DNA of 64,000 nt from Microcoleus vaginatus_C (GTDB lineage: Bacteria; Cyanobacteriota; Cyanobacteriia; Cyanobacteriales; Microcoleaceae), in the NCBI GenBank assembly GCA_040004035.1, contig JAMPLN010000027.1. One strand, given 5' to 3'. The position numbers and the translations under genes were made by a program. The notes beneath the pieces are model-generated. The model had not been told where the DNA came from. It ran no database searches and saw nothing but the letters and a program-made list of their open reading frames with translations. The first letter of the stretch is position 1. The number at the start of each line of letters is the position of its first letter. Below, piece by piece: positions 8,064-15,621 of the stretch.

Positions 8064-8822
8064 CTATGGGTTATTGGTTAATTGCTCTCTCAACTTTCGC
8101 AAAATCGGAATTTGTTCCAACTGTTCCGACCGTATACAATCCCAGTTTAACCCAATTGGACGCGGATAACTTGTATTAGTCTCAATTACCTCCTCAGCAG
8201 TAACAATCCAATTCAGCGCCCAATCGTGAGGCTGCATTGGTAAACGCGACTCTTCGACTATTTGCAAAGGATGCACTGTTGTCACAATTGGCGTATCGAT
8301 TTGTACTAACCCGAATTCCTTCAACATAGCCAATTCCAAATCGGCAAAACCTGCACCTTTCCCGGTTCTTCCACCGCCCGGCCCTGCTGCTACGCAGCCG
8401 ACTATTACTAAATCTATTGGCTCCATTTCTGCAAAACTTACCAATTTTCCGCAAGTCAGTGCTTTGCGGGCGATCGCACTTTCGGCAATAGATATATTTT
8501 GCCGCTGCAAATCTTCACCAGTTAACTCTACAAAACAGCGATCGTTTGTCAATCGCGGTACTGCCATATACAGGCGTTTTCCATCTTGCAAAGCTCGCAT
8601 CCGCACCGGAATTTGGGCCGAATCGGGATTGCACTTAATCGTTTTTGCTTGTTGCCATATTGCTAAAGTTGCCAATCTTTCGGCCGCCAACTCAGCACCG
8701 ACAAAGTTGGGAATATGACCGAAGGGATTGCCAATAGATGCGGCTTGGTGCTTCAGCAAAGACCAAATTTCAGATCTTAAGTAGTCTTTGTCTTGGTGAT
8801 ATCCACTCCAATCAGTTTTCAT
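8064..8822 (-). CDS. 5-formyltetrahydrofolate cyclo-ligase
   Basis: 252 aa from ATG 8822. The enzyme converts 5-formyl-THF to 5,10-methenyl-THF with ATP. The hallmark GGGRTGKGAGFADLE lies at residues 149-163, preceded by PIDLVIVGCVAAGPG. It is longer than the ~180-200 aa E. coli enzyme, and the N-terminal Lys/Arg-rich helix region (DYLRSEIWSLLKHQAASIG) is conserved in the larger subgroup. It converges with the Uma2 gene and diverges from the AAA_35-WD40 gene. Family assignment is firm; the gene symbol is uncertain among fthC, ygfA and mthfs, so it is left blank. Confidence 0.9.
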   Translation of the reverse strand: MKTDWSGYHQDKDYLRSEIWSLLKHQAASIGNPFGHIPNFVGAELAAERLATLAIWQQAKTIKCNPDSAQIPVRMRALQDGKRLYMAVPRLTNDRCFVELTGEDLQRQNISIAESAIARKALTCGKLVSFAEMEPIDLVIVGCVAAGPGGGRTGKGAGFADLELAMLKEFGLVQIDTPIVTTVHPLQIVEESRLPMQPHDWALNWIVTAEEVIETNTSYPRPIGLNWDCIRSEQLEQIPILRKLREQLTNNP

Positions 8823-8876
8823 GCTGTATTGTGCTACAATTTATCATACAGAATTATGGTTTAATACCGCCTCACT

Positions 8877-8930
8877 TCTTCAGTCCGCAAAGGCGGATTT
8901 TGTTTGTGTACTAGCGGCTTCAACCGCCGA
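8877..8930 (+). repeat. Dispersed repeat (AGTCCGC..GCGGA type), copy 2
   Basis: CAGTCCGCAAAGGCGGATTT then TGTTTGTGTA and CGGCTTCAACCGCCGAATA, clearly related to copies at 2771 and 31085. It ends about 10 bases before the ATG at 8940, so it forms the leader of the AAA_35-WD40 mRNA. Extending that reading frame upstream would run through this repeat, which argues for the 8940 start. Confidence 0.75.
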
Positions 8931-8939
8931 ATAACTTAT

Positions 8940-11681
8940 ATGAATTTTACCACAAAGCCCAGTTACTATCAAGTCGGCGGCAGTCTCACCAATAACGCTC
9001 CCAATTATGTGAAGCGGCAAGCCGACGACGACCTTTATAACGGATTGAAAGCCGGGGAATTTTGCTATGTTTTGAATTCCAGGCAAATGGGCAAATCTAG
9101 CTTGCAGGTGCGGACAATTCAGAGGCTGAGAAATGAAGGAATTGCTTGTGCTGCGATCGACATTTCGGAAATTGGCAACCGCGGCGTCACTCCCGAACAG
9201 TGGTATGCTGGTTTGCTACGCATTCTCGAAAATAACTTTAACCTGTCGGATATTGTCAACGTGCGGACTTGGTGGCGCGATCGCAATTTTTTAACCCCGG
9301 TTCAAAGATTGAGCGAATTCATCGAAACCGTACTGTTACCCAACATTTCCAGCAATATTGTCATTTTTATTGACGAAATCGACAGCATTCTCGCCCTAGA
9401 TTTTCCCGCCGACGATTTTTTAGCCTTAATTCGCTCGTGCTACAACAAGCGCGCCAACAATTCAGAGTTCGATCGCCTAACTTGGGCCCTCTTAGGTGTA
9501 GCATCGCCGACGGATTTGTGCCGCGAGCAAAATGCCAGCAGCAATACCCCTTTTAATATTGGCAAGGCGATCGAATTAACTGGTTTTGACGAAACCGAAG
9601 CTCAACCGCTAGCAGCGGGGTTGGCAGAGCTGACAGACAGCCCTAATGAAGTTTTGAGAGAGGTTTTGTATTGGACGGGCGGGCAGCCGTTCCTGACTCA
9701 AAAGCTGTGCAAACTATTGTTGGAAAATGCCGAATTAATCCCGAATTTACCCACCCCAGTTCCCCCTTCCCAAGGGGAGGCAAAAGATAAAATTAACACT
9801 TCTAAAAAGTGGGTGGAGAAAGTAGTGCGCTTGAAAATCGTGGAAAATTGGGAAACTCAAGATGTGCCCGAACATTTGTCCACAATTCGCGATCGGCTTT
9901 TCAAAGAAAACCAGCGCATTGTCAGGAGACTGGGATTGTATCAACAAATTTTAGAACAAACTGAAATGATCCCCGATGGTAGTGCCGAACAAATGGAGTT
10001 GCGATTAAGCGGATTAATCATTAAGCGCGGGGAAAGATTAACAATTTCTAATCCTATTTATCAAGCTGTATTTAACAAAGAATTAATTGAAGAAAAATTA
10101 GAAAAACTCTCGCCTTACTCGGAAGCGATCAAACTATGGCTAAATTCTAGCTGTGAAGATGATTCCCAACTGTTGCGAGGGGAGGATTTGCAGTCAGCAT
10201 TAGTTTGGGCGGCAGGAAAAAGTTTGAGAAACGAAGATTTTCAATTTTTGACGGCCAGCCAGAAAGTTATTTTGAGCGACCAAAATCAACTGCTGCATTC
10301 AGCTACATTAGAAACCAAAAAAGCTGTCTGCGATGCCGAAAAAGCTTGGAGTGAAGCTGACTCTGCCAAACAAAAAGCCAAACAGTGGATCGGCATCGGT
10401 TCTGCGGTACTGGCAGCATCGTTAGTGACAGCGATCGGCTTTTCAACTCTCGCTTACCAGCGGTTTAAACTAGCACAAGCAAGTATTGAAATCGAACAAA
10501 ATGGCAGCGATGCTTTATTGTTAGCTGTTTCTCAAAAGACCGAAAATCGCGAAGCTTTATCAGAAGCTTTACTGAGGGCGATCGCCTCCGGAAAAAAATT
10601 AAAAACCTTGGTTGAAAACACACATAAGCTAGAACAATACCCGGCAACTAGACCGCTGTTAGCCTTACAAATAATTCTCGATAAAATTAGTGAATCCCAG
10701 CAGGTCAAAGCCTCATTAAGTCCGCAAAGAAAGATCATGTGGCAAGCTCATAAAGGTGCAGTTACCAGCGTCACTTTTAGCCCAAATAGGCAAATTTTAG
10801 CAACCGCCGGAATAGACGATACAGTTAGGGTGTGGAACTTTTCTGGGAAAAAAATTGCTGAATGGAAAGCTTTACAGCGGTCAGTTAATATGGTAAATTT
10901 TAGCCCAAACGGTAATTTTTTAGCGACAGCCGGAAGGGATAGCACTGTTAAAATATGGAATTTATCAGGTAAAAATATTTCTACTTTAAAAGGAATTCAA
11001 GGCTCTGTTACCAGCATCAGTTTTAGTCCCGAAGGAAAGTTATTAGCGGCGGCAGGGATAGACAGCTATGCTGCAATTTGGGATTTGTCTAAACTGCCAC
11101 AATTAGTATCCTCTAGCCTAAAACTCCCAGGTCACAACGGCTTAGTGAGAAGCGTAAATTTTAGCCCAAACGGCGATTTCATAACGACTTTAGATGGCAA
11201 ATCTACAGTGCGACTTTGGAATTTGTCGGGCAAGCTGAAAAAAACACTGCCTATTCAGGCAATTGGGCTCAGTTTCACTCCGGCTCAACACCAGTATCGC
11301 TTTGCGACAGTAACATTAAATGGCAAAGTAGGGCTGTGGAATCTGTCCGAAAAAGAATTAGTTAAGGAATTTCAAACCTTGCATTTTGATGCGAAATCAA
11401 TTAGTTTTAGTCCCGACGGAGAACGGCTGGCTACAGTGGGAATTGACAAGACTGTACGGCTGTGGAATTTAGCGGGGCGGCAGGTTGCTCAATTTGAGTT
11501 CGAGGAGAATGTTGTTAGTGTCAGTTGGAGTCGAGACGGAAAGCAAATTGCTGTGGCTGGAAGCAACGGCACTGTATGGCTGAGGCAGGTTGAAGTGTTA
11601 GAAGAATTGCTGAAGCAAAGCTGCAATTTTTTCACCACTCAACCGAAGTATTTTACCAGAGTTTCAACTATCTGCAAGTAG
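8940..11681 (+). CDS. AAA_35 NTPase - transmembrane - WD40 repeat protein
   Basis: 913 aa from ATG 8940; the upstream in-frame extension lies in a dispersed repeat and is rejected. Residues ~5-350 are the AAA-like ATPase (AAA_35): Walker A-like NSRQMGKSSL (46-55) and Walker B NIVIFIDEID (139-148). A Lys/Ala-rich helix precedes one membrane span near 481-503 (WIGIGSAVLAASLVTAIGF). From about residue 600 there are seven WD40 units, each ending in forms such as VRVWNFSGK, VKIWNLSGK or VRLWNLAGR, enough for one seven-bladed propeller. The layout resembles STAND signalling ATPases with a sensor propeller on the other side of, or tethered to, a membrane. Ligand and role are unknown. Confidence 0.9.
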   Translation: MNFTTKPSYYQVGGSLTNNAPNYVKRQADDDLYNGLKAGEFCYVLNSRQMGKSSLQVRTIQRLRNEGIACAAIDISEIGNRGVTPEQWYAGLLRILENNFNLSDIVNVRTWWRDRNFLTPVQRLSEFIETVLLPNISSNIVIFIDEIDSILALDFPADDFLALIRSCYNKRANNSEFDRLTWALLGVASPTDLCREQNASSNTPFNIGKAIELTGFDETEAQPLAAGLAELTDSPNEVLREVLYWTGGQPFLTQKLCKLLLENAELIPNLPTPVPPSQGEAKDKINTSKKWVEKVVRLKIVENWETQDVPEHLSTIRDRLFKENQRIVRRLGLYQQILEQTEMIPDGSAEQMELRLSGLIIKRGERLTISNPIYQAVFNKELIEEKLEKLSPYSEAIKLWLNSSCEDDSQLLRGEDLQSALVWAAGKSLRNEDFQFLTASQKVILSDQNQLLHSATLETKKAVCDAEKAWSEADSAKQKAKQWIGIGSAVLAASLVTAIGFSTLAYQRFKLAQASIEIEQNGSDALLLAVSQKTENREALSEALLRAIASGKKLKTLVENTHKLEQYPATRPLLALQIILDKISESQQVKASLSPQRKIMWQAHKGAVTSVTFSPNRQILATAGIDDTVRVWNFSGKKIAEWKALQRSVNMVNFSPNGNFLATAGRDSTVKIWNLSGKNISTLKGIQGSVTSISFSPEGKLLAAAGIDSYAAIWDLSKLPQLVSSSLKLPGHNGLVRSVNFSPNGDFITTLDGKSTVRLWNLSGKLKKTLPIQAIGLSFTPAQHQYRFATVTLNGKVGLWNLSEKELVKEFQTLHFDAKSISFSPDGERLATVGIDKTVRLWNLAGRQVAQFEFEENVVSVSWSRDGKQIAVAGSNGTVWLRQVEVLEELLKQSCNFFTTQPKYFTRVSTICK

Positions 11682-11703
11682 GGTGTTTACATGACTTTAG
11701 CAC

Positions 11704-11730
11704 GTAGGACACAGCATTGCCATGTCCTAC
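11704..11730 (+). repeat. Short hairpin repeat GTAGGACAC...GTCCTAC
   Basis: GTAGGACACAGCAT followed by TGCCATGTCCTAC forms an imperfect hairpin just after the AAA_35-WD40 stop. A sister copy is at 32935-32963. Such units are common dispersed palindromes in cyanobacteria; here it may double as a terminator between convergent genes. Confidence 0.6.
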
Positions 11731-11753
11731 CCGTAGCTAATTAGTTATGACTA

Positions 11754-12218
11754 TCAATTTACTTTAACAGGCGAAACACTTACATTAGGACTTGTGACTC
11801 TTTTTAAGAGTTCTTGTCGGGCTTGTTCGGGATTTTGCCCTTTGGGTACTTGATATAATAATCTACAGGAACCGTCTTGAGGATTAGCTGCACAAATAAT
11901 TAGTTGACCGGTGGACGATGCACCTGCTGTGACAATATTATCCCAGCTTCCTTGGGGTTGCGAGTTGTTGAGAATTCCTGAGACTCTGGTACATCGAGTA
12001 ATCGCATCTTCTCCTGATTCATTGAAATAGTTATCAGCTAGCCACAAAATAACGGGAATATTTTTGCCTTGTTGGACAGCAATTGTAGCGGGGCGGCCGC
12101 CAGCAGCGCCGCAGAAGAATGAAGGCGCTTGGGCAAAGGCTGGACTGTTTGCTAAAATCTGAGCAGCAAGGGCAATAATTGACGCGCTAAAAGCTGACTT
12201 TAAGAGCCGAAATTTCAT
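11754..12218 (-). CDS. COP23 domain secreted protein
   Basis: 154 aa from ATG 12218. A signal peptide is visible at residues 1-29 (ending NSPAFAQA). The mature part has two Cys pairs (FFCGAAGG, RCTRVSGIL, IICAANPQ, SCRLLYQVP) and the closing GQNPEQARQELL, which match the COP23 family, named after a circadian-oscillating membrane protein of a unicellular cyanobacterium. The molecular role is unknown. It is monocistronic and convergent with the AAA_35-WD40 gene. Confidence 0.85.
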   Translation of the reverse strand: MKFRLLKSAFSASIIALAAQILANSPAFAQAPSFFCGAAGGRPATIAVQQGKNIPVILWLADNYFNESGEDAITRCTRVSGILNNSQPQGSWDNIVTAGASSTGQLIICAANPQDGSCRLLYQVPKGQNPEQARQELLKRVTSPNVSVSPVKVN

Positions 12219-12562
12219 GAGCAGTAATAAGCTTTTTCATTTAAGGTTACTAATAGTCTAAAAAGTTAAACTGTTTGTTGCCGGGAAGATTAGGCATTTA
12301 GAGAAAAAAATAAAATTGATTCTGCAAATTTTGGCGATCGCACACACTGGCCTCATCTACGCCAAAACTCCGGGAAAAAAGCTCGCTGACAAACACCAAA
12401 GGCCGAAAATAGATGCAGCCGTAGGGGCGCAGACGCCAAGGTATAGGGTAAAGGAGTGGTTTTTCAGCGTTTTTTGCGCTCGCCTCGCTGTTCCTGATGC
12501 CGTCCCACCTAAAGGAGAACCTGTGTTAACATCGAAAAAAATATTCTCTTTAATAATCAACA
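12219..12562. other. Gap between COP23 and HNH genes
   Basis: 344 bases that hold the divergent upstream regions of the COP23 gene and the HNH nuclease gene. Open frames here are short and run into the HNH gene in other frames. I see no gene, RNA or clear repeat. Confidence 0.4.
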
Positions 12563-13060
12563 ATGGGCAATGTTCTGGTGCTGAACGCCTCCTACGAACC
12601 CCTTAACATCACCAATTGGCGAAGGGCGGTAGTTTTGTTGCTGAAAGGAAAAGCAGAACAGGTAGAACACAACGGGAAATTTATTGCGCCAAACTTCCCG
12701 CTACCAACTGTGATCCGACTGCGGCATTATGTCCGAGTTCCCTATAAGGATATTCCGCTGACCCGCCGGAACATCTTGCACCGGGATGCACACTCTTGTC
12801 AATACTGTAGTTATACGGGGGACGATTTAACCCTCGATCATGTAATTCCCCGATCGCGCGGAGGAGGCGACAGTTGGGAAAACCTCGTCACCGCCTGCGT
12901 GCGCTGCAATGTCAATAAAGGCAGTCGCACGCCGAAAGAAGCGGGAATGTCGCTGCGCTATCCGCCTAGGAAACCTCACAGCGGTCTTTATTTTGAAGTC
13001 ACTAAACACGTTAAGAGCGGTATGCACAAAGAATGGCAAAAATATGTAATAGGCCTTTAA
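12563..13060 (+). CDS. HNH endonuclease family protein
   Basis: 165 aa from ATG 12563. A zinc-supported HNH motif is complete: C79-Q-Y-C82, LDHVIPRSRGG with D92-H93, ENLVTACVRCN with N107, C112, C115 and N116. The N-terminal VLVLNASYEPLNITNWRRA is the typical opening of the single-copy cyanobacterial HNH protein. Such enzymes cut DNA non-specifically or in repair; a restriction role is not indicated because there is no methylase nearby. A good terminator follows at 13059-13093. Confidence 0.9.
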   Translation: MGNVLVLNASYEPLNITNWRRAVVLLLKGKAEQVEHNGKFIAPNFPLPTVIRLRHYVRVPYKDIPLTRRNILHRDAHSCQYCSYTGDDLTLDHVIPRSRGGGDSWENLVTACVRCNVNKGSRTPKEAGMSLRYPPRKPHSGLYFEVTKHVKSGMHKEWQKYVIGL

Positions 13061-13093
13061 AACCCCTGTCAGCGCAAGCGCGGGGGTTTTTTG
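13059..13093 (+). terminator. Rho-independent terminator after the HNH gene
   Basis: AAAACCCCTGTCAGCGCAAG continues to GCGGGGGTTTTTTG: an AACCCC / GGGGTT stem with a GC-rich inner part and a run of T. It begins at the HNH stop codon. Confidence 0.85.
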
Positions 13094-13298
13094 CGGGAGT
13101 TATTAGTTCTGAGATTGCTTCGTTCCTGGCAACACACACTCTCTGCATGGATTAAAAAATTAAAGAGAGAATTTACGCTCTTAAATCAGGTTTGTCGTAA
13201 AAAGTATGGGCTTGGACAAACAGGCATCTACAAAGAAACCGGGTTTAAGATCGAATGTCGTGCAAATCCTGAAATAGTTAAATAGTTAATTTTCAACG

Positions 13299-14573
13299 AT
13301 GAAAGACCATTCCCCTAACAATTTCGATGAAACATCCGGCAACCGCGAAGCTGAACTTGAGGCCAGCAGCGAGGTTGTACCCGGAGTGAGTGCGCCGGGG
13401 AAACGGCGCAGCAAAGCCGAAGTTGCTTCCGAAGAGAATCGCGGCCGTCTCCGCGAGGAATTACACGATCGCAAAGTTGAGCAATTGCGCCAAATGTTCG
13501 ATCGGCACAAAGGCAATCGCCAATTAATATTGCTGCAAGATTTTCCAGACCCCGACGCACTTTCAAGCGCTTGGACTTACAAATTAATTGCCGAACAGTA
13601 CGATATCCAATGCGAGATTATCTACGCCGGCGCCCTCAGCCACCAAGAAAACATTGCCTTAGTTAAATTGACAGGGTTGCCGTTGCAGCGGTGGACGGTG
13701 GAAACATTAAAAACGAAGGATTTGTCAGTGTTTCAGGGCTGCGCTTTCATCGACAATCAAGGGACGACTTGTAATTTAACCGAGTATATTTTAGCGGCTG
13801 GAGTTCCGATCGCCGCCGTCATCGATCATCACAATTTGCAGGGGGAAATGAACGCAGAATTTATCGATTTGCGCCCTCAAATCCGCGCTACAGCCACGAT
13901 TTTTGCCGAGTATTTACAGGCTGGACTTCTAACTCTCGATGCCAGCGTCAGTCTGCATATCAAATGTGCTACAGCTTTGATGCACGGTTTACGATCGGAT
14001 ACGATCGCCCTCAGACAAGCTCAGGAGGAAGACTTTCTAGCTGCGGCTTATTTGAGCCGATTTTACGACCCGCAGTTGCTGAATGCCGTGTTACAGTCGT
14101 CTCGTTCTAAGTGGGTGATGGACGCGATCGAGCGATCGCTCAAACACCGCACCGTCCAGAACAATTTTTCGATCGCCGGCATCGGCTACCTCCGCTATGA
14201 CGATCGGGATTCTATTCCCCAAGCGGCGGACTTTTTAGTAACAGAAGAGAACGTACACACAGCCGTTGTCTACGCAATTGTTCACGACAAAGACGAAGAA
14301 ATTGAAGTGGTAATTGGCTCCCTGCGAACTAATAAACTTACTCTCGACCCCGACGAATTCATTAAAGAAGCCTTCGGTCAAGATGCTCAAGGACGCTTTT
14401 TTGGGGGTGGCAGAAGTCAAGCCGGAGGTTTTGAAATTCCCGTGGGGTTTCTTTCCGGCGGGAATGAGAAGAGCGATTATGCAAGGCTGAAATGGGAAGT
14501 ATTTGATGCTCAGATCAAGCAAAAATTGCTGAATTTAATTAGTCCTAAAGACAATCCTGTTTACGATCATTAA
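13299..14573 (+). CDS. DHH family phosphoesterase (NrnA-like oligoribonuclease / pAp phosphatase type)
   Basis: 424 aa from ATG 13299. The first ~70 residues are a charged, probably disordered extension. The DHH domain follows: DFPDPDALSSA (D81-D86), FIDNQGT (D152) and the name-giving D176-H177-H178. The C-terminal DHHA1 domain ends with GRFFGGGRSQAGGFEIP. Such proteins hydrolyse short RNA or DNA oligomers, pAp or cyclic dinucleotides in a Mn-dependent way. All metal ligands appear intact. The N-terminal extension is longer than in Bacillus NrnA (~310 aa). The exact substrate cannot be read from sequence; a c-di-AMP/c-di-GMP product role is possible. Confidence 0.88.
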   Translation: MKDHSPNNFDETSGNREAELEASSEVVPGVSAPGKRRSKAEVASEENRGRLREELHDRKVEQLRQMFDRHKGNRQLILLQDFPDPDALSSAWTYKLIAEQYDIQCEIIYAGALSHQENIALVKLTGLPLQRWTVETLKTKDLSVFQGCAFIDNQGTTCNLTEYILAAGVPIAAVIDHHNLQGEMNAEFIDLRPQIRATATIFAEYLQAGLLTLDASVSLHIKCATALMHGLRSDTIALRQAQEEDFLAAAYLSRFYDPQLLNAVLQSSRSKWVMDAIERSLKHRTVQNNFSIAGIGYLRYDDRDSIPQAADFLVTEENVHTAVVYAIVHDKDEEIEVVIGSLRTNKLTLDPDEFIKEAFGQDAQGRFFGGGRSQAGGFEIPVGFLSGGNEKSDYARLKWEVFDAQIKQKLLNLISPKDNPVYDH

Positions 14574-14777
14574 CTCTGGAGTTTTTAGGTGCGGTCTTGA
14601 TTCCAGCAACAGCCTGGGAATGCGATCGCTTTTTGACCTCCGGTTGCTACCAGGTGTTGCCGTGTTTTTTTCTCAGTCCGGGCAAAATCTTAACTTGATA
14701 ATCAGTCCTGCCCGCACTTTAACTCTCATCAACCGGCTTTTTTAAGTCTTATTGAGGGTTTGAACTCACGCCTAGTA

Positions 14778-14898
14778 CGCTTCTGCCATCAACAGGTTTT
14801 CCGGCCTGTTCCACAACAACTGTATTTTCTTGTGGGGAGTAGGGGTTGGGCAGGAGAATCCGCCCATAAAAAGTTTATTAAAAATCCTGCAAGATGCC
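14778..14898 (+). repeat. Degenerate copy of the ACATCTTGCACCATT inverted-repeat element
   Basis: The core CAGGTTTTCCGGCCTGTTCC and TTCTTGTGGGG and the end CCTGCAAGATGCCA align with the copy at 29664-29781. The left end is decayed. It is read here in the same orientation as the 29.7 kb copy. Confidence 0.65.
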
Positions 14899-15088
14899 AC
14901 TTTTAACGAAGTAAGGAGGTTAAAAAACCCGGTTGACTTCTCCAGGACTAACACTAATAAATTTTATCCCCATTTCCCCAAAATACACACCCAAGAAACT
15001 GGGTATTTTAACTATTGTCAAGGGAGGCAACGAAGTATTTTGCTCAAAAAAACCAGGTGGCGGAGCAAATTTAGTTTTATCTAGTTTA

Positions 15089-15261
15089 CAATACTTCGGA
15101 CAGTTTTTTAACGACCCTGTAAGCCTTACAGAGAAAGCCCTGCCATTTTTAACGCATTTTAGGAAACTTAGGGCTGGACTTAAACCTTGAAATAATAGTC
15201 CACCATATAGCCAGTCTGGGTTTCGGACACTCGATTAGATATAAAACTGTCCGAAGTATTG
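15089..15261. repeat. Inverted-repeat element with 15-bp ends
   Basis: CAATACTTCGGACAG at 15089-15103 and its exact reverse complement CTGTCCGAAGTATTG at 15247-15261 bound a 173-bp segment. The flanks (CTAGTTTA / TAGTTTACT) extend the symmetry imperfectly. No open frame inside. It looks like a small non-autonomous mobile element or a decayed insertion sequence. Confidence 0.6.
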
Positions 15262-15621
15262 TAGTTTACTAAATCCATAATAATTCTTGATTTTTAACAA
15301 TTATACAAGGTTTATTTTTTGATATTTTAGTGTTTTTCGCTAAATCAAGCACAATTTGTTATAGTTGGTGCAGGCAACTTTAGATAATAATTAGTAAAAA
15401 AACGCTTGAAAAGAATCAAAATTGATACCAAACAACCTAAACCCTTGGCTAAATGACATAAAAAAAGGAATGGTAGCATTCAAAAAAGTTTTGCTTGTCA
15501 CATAAAAATGGTTTTTTTCTAAGCCCAGGCAGCGATTCCTACAATTTCAAACAAATTATTATATTTATTTGCTGCGGGTTAGGATAGTAGAAAATAGCTA
15601 AAAAAAACAAGGAACACGGAG

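Larger units (their letters stand above)
14574..15621. other. Long gene-free gap with two inverted-repeat elements
   Basis: About 1.05 kb between the DHH gene and the diguanylate cyclase. It contains a degenerate copy of the ACATCTTGCACCATT-ended element (14778-14898), an inverted-repeat element (15089-15261), and an AT-rich stretch from 15270 to 15620 that should carry the promoter and leader of the diguanylate cyclase. No gene is supported. Confidence 0.55.

Noticed and set aside
12316..12606. Plus-strand frame upstream of and overlapping the HNH gene
   Set aside because: No family traits, no ribosome binding site, and it runs into the HNH gene in another frame.
13091..13285. 64-codon frame after the HNH terminator
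   Set aside because: Starts within the terminator region, has no family resemblance and includes the GAAACCGGGTTT repeat word.
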